Source: an uncultured Poribacteria bacterium (GTDB taxonomy: Bacteria > Poribacteria > WGA-4E > WGA-3G). From it: a stretch of DNA of 64,000 nt. The stretch's first letter is position 1. Each line of letters begins with the position of its first letter. The position numbers and the translations under genes are program-made. Location of the stretch: contig OX639973.1 in the NCBI GenBank assembly GCA_951828385.1, forward strand, positions 1,854,470-1,918,469, read 5' to 3'. This document shows, in pieces, positions 35,274-43,263 of the stretch. The notes beneath the pieces were generated by a model. That model saw only the letters and a list, made by a program, of their open reading frames with translations. It was not told where the DNA came from and made no database searches.

Positions 35274-36137
35274 TTAATCGGACTCGGAAACCGGTAGAAT
35301 ATCGCGTTCGACTTCGTGAACCTTGTCTCGGAATGTTTCACCACGAATCCACATGACAGGTTGTCTGCTTCTACTATTCAGTGCAGCAGGATGTGCCCAT
35401 TCTGCTTGCGCACTGAGATAGTGGATAACATAACTACGTCGGAACCGAAGACTATGATTGTCCATGCTCTTATGCAGGAGATGACTGTGGAACCAGATAA
35501 CCGCACCGGGTGGCACTTCGACAGCAACGCCATCTTCATCACGGACACCGCGCGCCAGTTTGAATTCTCGTTGTTGTGAACCCTCAAGATCGTCGTGCTG
35601 GAAAATATCCCATTTATGGCTGCCCGGGACAACATAGAGACAACCGTTCTCCCGATCTGCTGCGTCAATAGCCGTCCACGTTCCAACAGTCGTCTCGGTA
35701 TTAAACCGATTGCGGAAGTAGAATTTATCCTGATGCCACGGGAAACCGAGTCCAATCTTCGGTGCCTTCCAGATAAACAAATTATTGATGCCGAGGATGT
35801 CCGGACCGAGAATATCAACGAGTGGATCGGTTAGACGCGGGTCGCGGACGCGAGTGAGAAATTCTGGACAATAACAACTCGGGTGATGAATCTTGTGCAT
35901 CGCATAGATGCCTTGTTCTTCTATTTTCCCATCTCTGACGAGTGCGTTCTGATTGACGTTAGTAGACGGATACGGACGGTTTCCATCGACAACATCTTCG
36001 GCGACTTGACGGAGCATGTCGTTCTCTTCAGGTGAGAATACGTTCAAACGGACGAGGTAACCATTTGCGTTCCAGTGTGCCAACTCGTCTGCACTCAAGC
36101 CAAAACGCCGTTCTTGCGGTATTGATTCTGTATTCAT
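35274..36137 (-). CDS. Phytanoyl-CoA dioxygenase-like protein (tandem copy A)
   Basis: The 287-residue PhyH protein has predicted Fe ligands H135 and D137 (FPWHQDKFYF) and H222 (SHLLHKSMDN), with R233/R234 near the 2-oxoglutarate site. It is a close duplicate of the gene at 36196-37047: they share the block IVWKAPKIGLGFPWHQDK-like core and most of the C-terminal half, with differences concentrated in the N-terminus and the final 30 residues. AGGAGA lies upstream of the ATG. The substrate is unknown. The gap between copies is 58 bp. Confidence 0.92.
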   Translation of the reverse strand: MNTESIPQERRFGLSADELAHWNANGYLVRLNVFSPEENDMLRQVAEDVVDGNRPYPSTNVNQNALVRDGKIEEQGIYAMHKIHHPSCYCPEFLTRVRDPRLTDPLVDILGPDILGINNLFIWKAPKIGLGFPWHQDKFYFRNRFNTETTVGTWTAIDAADRENGCLYVVPGSHKWDIFQHDDLEGSQQREFKLARGVRDEDGVAVEVPPGAVIWFHSHLLHKSMDNHSLRFRRSYVIHYLSAQAEWAHPAALNSRSRQPVMWIRGETFRDKVHEVERDILPVSESD

Positions 36138-36195
36138 GGCTATCTCCTATTGCGACGGTGCGGGAAGATTTCAGAAATTTGGGTTTACTCTCATC

Positions 36196-37047
36196 TCAAT
36201 CGGATGCGGAAATCGGGATAACATCGCGTGCAATCTCGTGGACCTTGCCGGGGAAAGTCTTGCCACGAACCCACATGACGGGTTGTCCTCTTCTGCCGTT
36301 CGCCCATTCTGCTTGCGCACTGAGATAATGCGCAACGAAACTACGACGGAACCGCAGGCTATGATTGTCCATACTTTTATGCAGAAGATGGCTATGGAAC
36401 CAGATAACCGCACCGGGTGGCACTTCTATTGGAACACCATCTGCATCTTGTACACCGCGTGCCAACTTAAATTCCCGTTGTTGCGAACCTTCAAGGTCGT
36501 CATGCTGAAAAATATCCCATTTATGGCTACCCGGGATAACGTAAAGACAGCCGTTCTCCTGATCCGCAGGGTCAATAGCCGTCCACGTCCCGACTGTCGT
36601 TTCCGTCCTAAACCGAGTGCGGAAGTAGAATTTATCTTGATGCCACGGGAAACCGAGACCAATCTTCGGTGCTTTCCAGATAAACAACGTATTGATACCC
36701 AGAATGTCTGGACCCAGGATGTCAACGATCGGATCGGTGAGACGCGGATCACGCACACGTGCAAGGAACGCTGGGTCGTAGCAGCTCGGAAAATGGATTT
36801 TGTGCATGGCATAGATGCCTTGCTGCTCCGATTTTCTATCTCTAACGAGGGCGTTCTGATCAATATGTTCAGGTGGAAACGGACGTTTTCCGTCAACAAT
36901 GTCTTCCGCAACTTGCCGGAACGCATCGTTCTCTTCAGCGGTGAATACGTTTAAGCGGACCAGGTAACCGTTCTCATGCCAATATGCCAATTCGTCTTCA
37001 CTCAACCCAAAACCCCGATCCTGCGGTGTTGATTCTGTACGCATCAT
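36196..37047 (-). CDS. Phytanoyl-CoA dioxygenase-like protein (tandem copy B)
   Basis: This 283-residue close duplicate of 35274-36137 has all catalytic positions kept: H136, D138 and the distal H223 in HLLHKSMDNHS. The N-terminal FGLSEDELAYWHENGYLVRL matches the other copy's FGLSADELAHWNANGYLVRL. Two consecutive ATG codons start the frame, with AGGAGA upstream. A large open frame on the opposite strand is a shadow. It is divergent from the larger PhyH gene at 37278 with a 230-bp gap. Confidence 0.92.
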   Translation of the reverse strand: MMRTESTPQDRGFGLSEDELAYWHENGYLVRLNVFTAEENDAFRQVAEDIVDGKRPFPPEHIDQNALVRDRKSEQQGIYAMHKIHFPSCYDPAFLARVRDPRLTDPIVDILGPDILGINTLFIWKAPKIGLGFPWHQDKFYFRTRFRTETTVGTWTAIDPADQENGCLYVIPGSHKWDIFQHDDLEGSQQREFKLARGVQDADGVPIEVPPGAVIWFHSHLLHKSMDNHSLRFRRSFVAHYLSAQAEWANGRRGQPVMWVRGKTFPGKVHEIARDVIPISASD

Positions 37048-37206
37048 TCTCTCCTATTTCTGAGTTTGTGGTAACGAGGGGACTCCCTCGAACCACTCTA
37101 AAGATAATAGCATATTTGACGAAAAAGTCAAACCGATTTTTCTCTTGACAGATGCTGCTGGAGGGTGTATCTTCATGGAAGCGATCCATTGTTGCAGCCT
37201 AAAATT

Positions 37207-37234
37207 TTGGAAAATATGCTAAATGTGTTAGAAT
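37207..37234 (+). promoter_or_regulatory. Promoter of the 37278 PhyH gene
   Basis: TTGGAA and TAGAAT are separated by 16 bp. The -10 element lies about 43 bases before the ATG at 37278. Confidence 0.4.
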
Positions 37235-37277
37235 AGTTTACGCATTCAAAATCACTGTCTGACACGGAGGAACGACA

Positions 37278-38456
37278 ATGAGCACGAATGAAGCACAAGC
37301 GAAGGAAACTTACCGAGCGACTGCATTCGCAGATTTCAAACCTGAACTTTCGGCGCCGGGTGCCACACCTGAAAGATTGGCATACCTGCAAGAGCACGGT
37401 TTTGTTATCATTAACGACTTTGTTGATAACCCGTGGATTCCTATTCTTCGAGAAGCCGGACGGCGTGTCACCGAGGCGTGCGCCCCCGAACACGTCTATG
37501 ATAAAATAGACTGCTCAAAGGGTTATGTCCACCGCGCTGCACACAACGAACCGTGGGCGATCCGAGGACTCATCCATCCCGCTTTCGGTGAGTCAAGTTT
37601 CGCCGAATTTCACGGTTCTTCAGATTTCTTAGATTTCATTACCGCTTGGTGTCATGGAGTCCAACCTGAGGACCTGACGTTTAGTGGTATGCTGCTATGG
37701 GCAAACCCACGGAAACAGGAGAACGGACCCAGTTGGCACCGAGACGTGACATGGTGGGGCGACGGGGCAGGCTACTTCTCACAAAAAGAAATCCGCGGAG
37801 ATACCCCCGAAGACTATTCCGAAGAGGTAGAACGCATCCGCTGGAAGGAGATTCAAGAAAGCAACGAGAAGCGAATTACCGAACGGAACGGCGTAAGCAT
37901 GTTTTTGGCACTCACAGACGACGAATGCCATGAGCTGATTCCGGGTAGCCACCACCGATGGCGCACCCCTTTTGAGCATGATGTCCTACTTCCACAATCA
38001 ATGAAGGATCAGGGTGTCCCATATACACCGAGTTGGAACAAGAAAGACCCGTTACCCGGTCAGGTCGCGATTCGGCTCAAGCCGGGTGAGGCACTCATCC
38101 GCAATGGCAACAACATCCACACCGGGCACACCGTGCCTGAACGTGAGCGCAACACGCTGTCAATCGGTTGGTCGAAATGGTCAGGTGAATTCACCGGTGA
38201 ACCCTCGGTTGCGGACGCACGAAACGCGTGGCAACTGGACCCGGCTGTCCGAGAGGCTTTGCCATACGCATGGATGCAGACGGCATGGGACCGCTGGGCA
38301 GAAACTCAGAAACTCGGCGGCACACTTGAGGATCGATACGCTGGATTTGATATTCAACAGATCAAATCCGGAAAAGTCGCCGGATGGCGCACTGAGTTGG
38401 AACGTCAAGCCGCAGCAGCAGGCGACGCGTGGGAATCCTTTCAAACGGTTGGCTAA
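37278..38456 (+). CDS. Phytanoyl-CoA dioxygenase-like protein, long form
   Basis: The 392-residue PhyH protein has metal ligands H154 and D156 (SWHRDVTWWGDGAG) and a distal site in NIHTGHTVPERERNTLSIGW. It is about 100 residues longer than typical, with extra sequence between the two metal motifs (residues about 170-230, highly charged) and a C-terminal extension of about 80 residues. CGGAGGA lies upstream of the ATG. It is unlike the 35274/36196 pair in detail, so it is a separate lineage. Substrate unknown. Confidence 0.9.
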   Translation: MSTNEAQAKETYRATAFADFKPELSAPGATPERLAYLQEHGFVIINDFVDNPWIPILREAGRRVTEACAPEHVYDKIDCSKGYVHRAAHNEPWAIRGLIHPAFGESSFAEFHGSSDFLDFITAWCHGVQPEDLTFSGMLLWANPRKQENGPSWHRDVTWWGDGAGYFSQKEIRGDTPEDYSEEVERIRWKEIQESNEKRITERNGVSMFLALTDDECHELIPGSHHRWRTPFEHDVLLPQSMKDQGVPYTPSWNKKDPLPGQVAIRLKPGEALIRNGNNIHTGHTVPERERNTLSIGWSKWSGEFTGEPSVADARNAWQLDPAVREALPYAWMQTAWDRWAETQKLGGTLEDRYAGFDIQQIKSGKVAGWRTELERQAAAAGDAWESFQTVG

Positions 38457-38497
38457 TCTCACAACTTAGTTGACCATAATAATTGTAAACTGTTGTA

Positions 38498-38520
38498 GGG
38501 GCAAGTCTCGTACCTGCCCC
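38498..38520. terminator. Hairpin downstream of the PhyH gene
   Basis: A GGGGCA/TGCCCC stem with an 11-base loop is followed by TTAT. It lies 42 bp after the stop of 37278-38456. A related GC-rich block (GCAGGGGCACC) follows at 38533, so it may be a repeat rather than a terminator. The rest of 38457-38973 has no recognised gene. Confidence 0.35.
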
Positions 38521-38973
38521 TTATCCATAATAGCAGGGGCACCTCTTGTGCCTGTCCTCAGAACTATTACCTGTCAGCAAACCTCTTTGCGCCAGCGGAT
38601 CAATATATCTATAGAAAAAGATTCGCACTTGCTCTTGCACTCCAGCGGAGTGCTATGTAAGTAAACCCGTCTTATTGAAAAAATTAATACTGTGACAAAA
38701 ACTTTACACACCTACACGGACCCAAATTTTTCACTTGACTTTACATTCTCAGTATGGCATCATAAATTTAAATATACGTGCTTGTTCAAAACACAAATCA
38801 ACCAATAGTGCATCATAATTAAACAACAGCCAATTGCATTGCCTAAAAAATTGGCAAATGACTGGCAGGTATCTAACCCGCGTTTCATCAAGTTTTACGG
38901 TTTGGAAACCTAATGCTTCAGCTTTGGGAGGAAAAACCGCCCTCGTTAATGAGACCAAAGTGTTGAAAAAAGA

Positions 38974-39002
38974 TTGCTTTTAGTCTCAAATTGTGATATA
39001 AT
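38974..39002 (+). promoter_or_regulatory. Promoter upstream of the IS605-type element
   Basis: TTGCTT and a perfect TATAAT are separated by 17 bp, ending 98 bases before the tnpB ATG. Confidence 0.45.
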
Positions 39003-39099
39003 GATAATATCACGTTGGCAGACATATTCAGCGTTACCACTTGGTGACGTGTCTGCCTACCCACTGAATAGGGGTTAAAGGCGTGATACGTGAAATACC

Positions 39100-40392
39100 A
39101 TGATTTTAACATTTAGATACCCTGTGTATCCTACAAAAACACAGGAAACAACATTATTAAAGTGGTTGGCACACCTTTGTGAACTCCAGAACTCCGCACG
39201 CCATGACCGCAAGGTTGCGTGGGAAACTGAAGGTGAAAAAGTTTCCTGCTCCGAACAGAAGAATAAGTTGACAGTTGCTCGTAAAAAATATGCCGACTTC
39301 CGTGAAGTGCCACAAGATATGCAAGCGTGTATTCTGGAACGTACGGACAAAGCTTACGACGGTTTCTATAGCCGGTGCGAACAAGGGACTGCGAAAAAAG
39401 GCTATCCAAGACACCGTAAACGGATTAGGTCTATGACGTGGAAACTTCGCAAATATCCGAAAGTTGTTCAGCGAAAGACGAAGGACACAGATAGAAAGGT
39501 CATAAAAGTTCGCCAGACGCCTATCCGTGAAACAGCATGGAAACATGACCGACTCAAAGTGCCGGGGTTAGGTGAAGTTAAGATATACATGCATCGCCCC
39601 CTTCAAGGCGACCCGAAAGAAGTTACACTCCTCAAAAAAGCGAGTGGCTGGTATGCCCATATCTCTTGCGAACTTTCTGATACACCGAAGGTAGACCCGA
39701 CGTGTGCAATCGCTGTTGATATGGGAACGACCCACTATCTCACAACTTCTGAAGGCGAAAAAGAGGACAACCCGCGTTGGTATCGTCAAGCAGAAGGTCG
39801 GACACGGAAACACGCCAAAGACCTTTCACGTAAGAAGTTAGGCTCTAATCGTAGAAAGAAACAACAGCAGAAACTCGCTTTACACCATGAGCGAACAACA
39901 AACAGACGTAAAGATTTTATCGGTAAACTCGTCTATAAACTTTATCACCACCAGAAAAATAACGTATTAGTGGCAGAGGACTTACGCATATCTAACATGG
40001 TAAAGAACAAACACCTCAGCAAGAGTATCAGTGACGCGTCTTGGGCAACCTTCTTTAAGTGGTGTGGAGACATAGTTTCCGAAAGAGACGGTTTCCATTT
40101 CCACCAAGTAGACCCTAAGAACACCTCGCAAACTTGCTCTTGTTGCGGTCAGAAGTCGCCAAAGAAACTCTCTCTGGCGATACGCACTTTTAAGTGTCAG
40201 TTTTGTGGCACGGTTTTAGACAGAGACCACAACGCTGCGATCAACATACTTTTTAAGGCAGCTGCTGCCTTTCGTGGAGAGCGGTGGGTTACCACCCTCT
40301 ATGAAACGAAAAACAAGAACGAAGCACGAGACACGGGTTTGCAGGAAACAACACAGCTAACGTTGTTTCCTATTACAAGCCCAAGTCTTTAG
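39100..40392 (+). CDS. tnpB: TnpB RNA-guided nuclease, apparently intact
   Basis: The 430-residue product has the N-terminal WED/REC-like region (YPVYPTKTQETTLLKWLAHL onward). The RuvC motif I Asp is in AIAVDMGTTHYLTTSEG, motif II Glu in NNVLVAEDLRISNM, and motif III Asp in GTVLDRDHNAAINI. The zinc ribbon is CSCCG and CQFCG. TnpB is a DNA nuclease guided by an RNA made from the element's right end. All catalytic residues are present, unlike many decayed copies. The stop codon lies inside the right-end hairpin, so the guide RNA scaffold overlaps the end of the gene. No obvious strong ribosome-binding site precedes the ATG. Confidence 0.92.
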   Translation: MILTFRYPVYPTKTQETTLLKWLAHLCELQNSARHDRKVAWETEGEKVSCSEQKNKLTVARKKYADFREVPQDMQACILERTDKAYDGFYSRCEQGTAKKGYPRHRKRIRSMTWKLRKYPKVVQRKTKDTDRKVIKVRQTPIRETAWKHDRLKVPGLGEVKIYMHRPLQGDPKEVTLLKKASGWYAHISCELSDTPKVDPTCAIAVDMGTTHYLTTSEGEKEDNPRWYRQAEGRTRKHAKDLSRKKLGSNRRKKQQQKLALHHERTTNRRKDFIGKLVYKLYHHQKNNVLVAEDLRISNMVKNKHLSKSISDASWATFFKWCGDIVSERDGFHFHQVDPKNTSQTCSCCGQKSPKKLSLAIRTFKCQFCGTVLDRDHNAAINILFKAAAAFRGERWVTTLYETKNKNEARDTGLQETTQLTLFPITSPSL

Positions 40393-40407
40393 GCTTGGGT
40401 AGTTGAC
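40250..40407 (+). ncRNA. Candidate omegaRNA scaffold at the tnpB right end
   Basis: In known TnpB systems the omegaRNA is transcribed through the 3' end of tnpB and the right-end hairpin, with the guide copied from the flanking DNA. Here the hairpin at 40380-40399 and AGTTGAC at 40401-40407 fit that end, so the guide would start near 40408. The 5' limit is a guess. Confidence 0.4.
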
Positions 40408-40618
40408 CTTTGTACAGCACCTAAAGCGTGGTATTTCACGCAGGCAACGAAAACAGGTTATCAATCTTCTAAACAAATTGGGATTGGCATAAGTATTGCA
40501 TCACCTCTTGGTAGAGGACTTATGCGATTCCACAAGCCGTTGTCCTTATAATATCTTTGTATTTTCGCTGCAGAATCACGGGGTTCTTAGTCGCGCGAGG
40601 TAGGGGAGGTGCATTGCA
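40408..40618. other. Intergenic region between tnpB and the ATP-grasp cluster
   Basis: It holds a GCGTGGTATTTCACGC palindrome (40427-40442) and a GGACTTATGCG stretch (40516-40526) resembling the TAGGACTTACGCA repeat end. No gene was seen. Confidence 0.45.
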
Positions 40619-42088
40619 ATGACAGGATTTGAGGAATACAGCACTGACGGATTTTATGACGAAATGTTCGCACCCGATGGGAGTGCCCGTCCCGCTGCCC
40701 AGATGTTGGTAGAGCGGATTGAGGGTTTTCCTGAAGGCGAACTCACGCGTCGCCAAATTGCCGCTGAATACGCGTTGCTCCGAATGGGCATCACGTTCAA
40801 CGTCTACGCCGACGAGCAGGGCATCGAAAAAATCTTTCCGTTCGATCTCATCCCACGAATTATTGATGCCAGTGAATGGGAATGGATAGAACGTGGACTC
40901 AAACAGCGCATCCACGCCCTGAACCTATTCATTGACGACGTTTATCACGACCAGAAAATTCTCAAAGATGGTATCGTCCCAACAGATGTCGTGCTTTCAT
41001 CGGAAAGATACCTACAACCGTGCATCGGTTTAGACCCACCGCGCGGGGTCTGGTGCCATATCACCGGCACAGACTTAGTTCGCGATAGCGATGGACAAGT
41101 TTATGTATTGGAAGATAATCTCGGTTGCCCATCTGGGGTCTCTTATGTCGTGGAAAATCGGCAGTTAATGAAGCGGACCTTTCCCCAACTCTTTGGGATG
41201 TCGCAAATTCAACCGGTCGAAGATTATCCGAGCCAACTGCTGAATATGCTCCGGTACCTCGTAACCGACAAAGTCTTGTCGCCTGAAGTCGCGCTACTCA
41301 CACCGGGCGTTTATAACTCCGCATACTTTGAGCACTCCTTTCTTGCACAACAGATGGGTGTTGAATTGGTTGAAGGACGCGATCTCGTCGTAATGGACGG
41401 GTTTGTGCACATGCGAACGACGAAAGGCTTTGAGCGTGTTGATGTCATCTACCGCCGCATTAACGACGATTTTCTTGACCCGAAAGCCTTCAAACCGGAA
41501 TCAATGCTCGGCGTTCCCGGATTAATGGATGTTTACAAAGCCGGACGGGTCGCTTTGGTGAATGCCCCTGGCACCTGTGTCGCCGACGACAAAGTCGTCT
41601 GTGCTTTCGTTCCTGAGATCATCAAGTATTATCTCGGCGAGGACATTATCGTTCCAAATGTTCCGACCTACATGTGTTGGAAAGATAGTGATCAGAAATA
41701 TGTTCTCGAGCATCTCGACGAGCTCGTCGTGAAAGAAGCCAACCAGTCTGGTGGCTATGGAATGCTGATCGGTCCCCACGCAACTAAAGCAGAACACGAG
41801 GAATTTGCCCGCCGAATCAAAGACAATCCGCGCAATTACATCGCACAACCGACACTCGCGCTTTCACGGGTACCTGTGCTTATTGACGACCATTTTGAGG
41901 GACGGCACGTTGACTTGCGTCCGTTTATCCTTTATGGTGAAGATATTTACGTCCTCCCAGGTGGATTGACACGGGTCGCACTCAAAAAGGGTTCGCTTGT
42001 TGTCAACTCCTCACAAGGTGGCGGTAGCAAAGATACGTGGGTCTTATCGGGTCCGGGGACCCCGCCCGTTACTCGGAAGGGGGCGTAG
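40619..42088 (+). CDS. Circularly permuted ATP-grasp ligase
   Basis: The 489-residue protein belongs to the CP_ATPgrasp_2 (DUF404/DUF407) family. Characteristic segments are the start YDEMFAPDGSARPAAQMLVE, VLEDNLGCPSGVSYVVENR, FEHSFLAQQMGVELVEGRD, VKEANQSGGYGMLIGPHA and a final VNSSQGGGSKDTWVL. ATP-grasp enzymes of this type are proposed to form peptide or amide bonds; genomic analyses link them to Alpha-E and transglutaminase-like proteins. GGGGAGG lies upstream of the ATG. The last 12 codons (GPGTPPVTRKGA) are written in a GC-rich block also found at 20930-20960. It starts the cluster and is followed 9 bp later by the Alpha-E gene. Confidence 0.9.
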   Translation: MTGFEEYSTDGFYDEMFAPDGSARPAAQMLVERIEGFPEGELTRRQIAAEYALLRMGITFNVYADEQGIEKIFPFDLIPRIIDASEWEWIERGLKQRIHALNLFIDDVYHDQKILKDGIVPTDVVLSSERYLQPCIGLDPPRGVWCHITGTDLVRDSDGQVYVLEDNLGCPSGVSYVVENRQLMKRTFPQLFGMSQIQPVEDYPSQLLNMLRYLVTDKVLSPEVALLTPGVYNSAYFEHSFLAQQMGVELVEGRDLVVMDGFVHMRTTKGFERVDVIYRRINDDFLDPKAFKPESMLGVPGLMDVYKAGRVALVNAPGTCVADDKVVCAFVPEIIKYYLGEDIIVPNVPTYMCWKDSDQKYVLEHLDELVVKEANQSGGYGMLIGPHATKAEHEEFARRIKDNPRNYIAQPTLALSRVPVLIDDHFEGRHVDLRPFILYGEDIYVLPGGLTRVALKKGSLVVNSSQGGGSKDTWVLSGPGTPPVTRKGA

Positions 42089-42097
42089 GAGGTTGCC

Positions 42098-43105
42098 ATG
42101 CTGAGTCGCGTTGCTGAATCAATTTATTGGATGAGTCGCTACATTGAACGTGCCGAGAATGTCGCCCGTTTCGTCGATGTCAATCTGCGTTTGATCCTTG
42201 ACGCACCCGTCGGTATGCAGGCACAATGGGAACCTCTTGTTGCAACTACAGGCGATGATGAAGTGTTTGCTGAGCGTTATGGCGAGGCATCACGTGAAGC
42301 CGTCATCCGATTTTTGGCGTTTGACACTGAAAACCCAAATTCAATTGTCTCTTGCTTGCGGGCAGGTCGAGAAAACGCACGGTCCATACGCGAAAATATC
42401 TCGTCAGAGATGTGGGAGCAGCTAAACGATGCCTATTTATTGGTCGCAAACACTTCCGAACAGTGGGCGATGGCAGAACCCCATGAATTCTTTACAGAGA
42501 TCAAACTCGCATCACACCTCTTCATGGGACTTACAGATAATATCATGTCCCACAGCGAAGGGTGGCACTTCTGTCAGTTGGGGCGTTTGATTGAACGCGC
42601 GGACAAAACCTCACGAATCGTTGATGTTAAATATTTTATTCTCCTCCCCTCTATCTGGGATGTGGACACTCCTTTTGACGACATTCAGTGGGGCGCACTG
42701 TTACATTCTGCCAGTGGTTTTGAGATGTACCGCCGCACCTATGGACTCATCTCCCCAGACGATGTTGTCGCTTTTCTACTGTTGAACCGTGAATTTCCGC
42801 GTTCAGTGCTTTATTGTCTCTCTAAAGCTGAAGAATCGTTGCACGCAATCTCCAGCACCCCTCTCGAAACCTTCTCTAATTCAGCAGAGCAGCGTTTAGG
42901 GCAGCTTCGCGCTGAATTTGCGTACGCCCAAGTCACACAGATTCTCTCAAGTGGTTTACACGAGTTTCTTGACGCATTCCAGACCAAACTTAACTTAGTC
43001 GGCGCGGATATTCACAAGACATTTTTCGCATTGCGACCTGTCAATGGAGACTCCGTTGAGGCACAGGAACAGACGCAGAAGATCGCTATAAGTTATGAGT
43101 TATAA
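42098..43105 (+). CDS. Alpha-E domain protein (DUF403)
   Basis: The 335-residue, all-helical protein begins with the classic MLSRVAESIYWMSRYIERAE and ENVARFVDVNLRL segments. Later marks are SCLRAGRENARSIRENISSE, MWEQLNDAYL and LGRLIERADKTSRIVDVKYF. Alpha-E proteins always occur with permuted ATP-grasp and transglutaminase-like genes; the activity is unknown. AGGAGG lies upstream of the ATG. The last codons (ISYEL and stop) lie in a heptamer tandem repeat. Confidence 0.92.
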   Translation: MLSRVAESIYWMSRYIERAENVARFVDVNLRLILDAPVGMQAQWEPLVATTGDDEVFAERYGEASREAVIRFLAFDTENPNSIVSCLRAGRENARSIRENISSEMWEQLNDAYLLVANTSEQWAMAEPHEFFTEIKLASHLFMGLTDNIMSHSEGWHFCQLGRLIERADKTSRIVDVKYFILLPSIWDVDTPFDDIQWGALLHSASGFEMYRRTYGLISPDDVVAFLLLNREFPRSVLYCLSKAEESLHAISSTPLETFSNSAEQRLGQLRAEFAYAQVTQILSSGLHEFLDAFQTKLNLVGADIHKTFFALRPVNGDSVEAQEQTQKIAISYEL

Positions 43106-43263
43106 GTTATAAGTTCAGAGGGGTATTGGAGGAATGGTTGTTGGTTGTTGGTTATGAGTTGTTGGTTAAGAGGTTTCTGAGAATATATCGTTCTCCTGTG
43201 AAGTTGAGCATCACCCTCTTACCAATAACCATTAACTATTAACCATTAACCACTAAGACAGAT
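43086..43263. repeat. Heptamer tandem repeats with inverted arms (spacer 1)
   Basis: A run of TTATAAG/TTATGAG heptamers crosses the stop of the Alpha-E gene (43086-43114). A left arm of GGTTGTT-type heptamers (43135-43173, ending AAGAGG) is then mirrored by a right arm of AACCATT-type heptamers (43212-43254, starting CCCTCTT). The arms can form one long imperfect hairpin just before the next ATG. Confidence 0.75.

Larger units (their letters stand above)
39017..40407 (+). mobile_element. IS605/IS1341-type element carrying only tnpB
   Basis: The left end has a hairpin at 39017-39057 (GGCAGACA/TGTCTGCC, with an inner ACCA/TGGT pair). The right end has the hairpin CCCAAGTCTTTAGGCTTGGG at 40380-40399, which overlaps the tnpB stop, followed by AGTTGAC. 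No tnpA is present, so movement would need a transposase in trans. Boundaries are approximate. A TGAAATACCA segment occurs just before tnpB (39090) and inverted just past the right hairpin (40427-40442). Confidence 0.65.

Noticed and set aside
36136..36954. 272-residue plus-strand frame
   Set aside because: It is a shadow of the PhyH gene on the other strand; a similar shadow exists over its duplicate.
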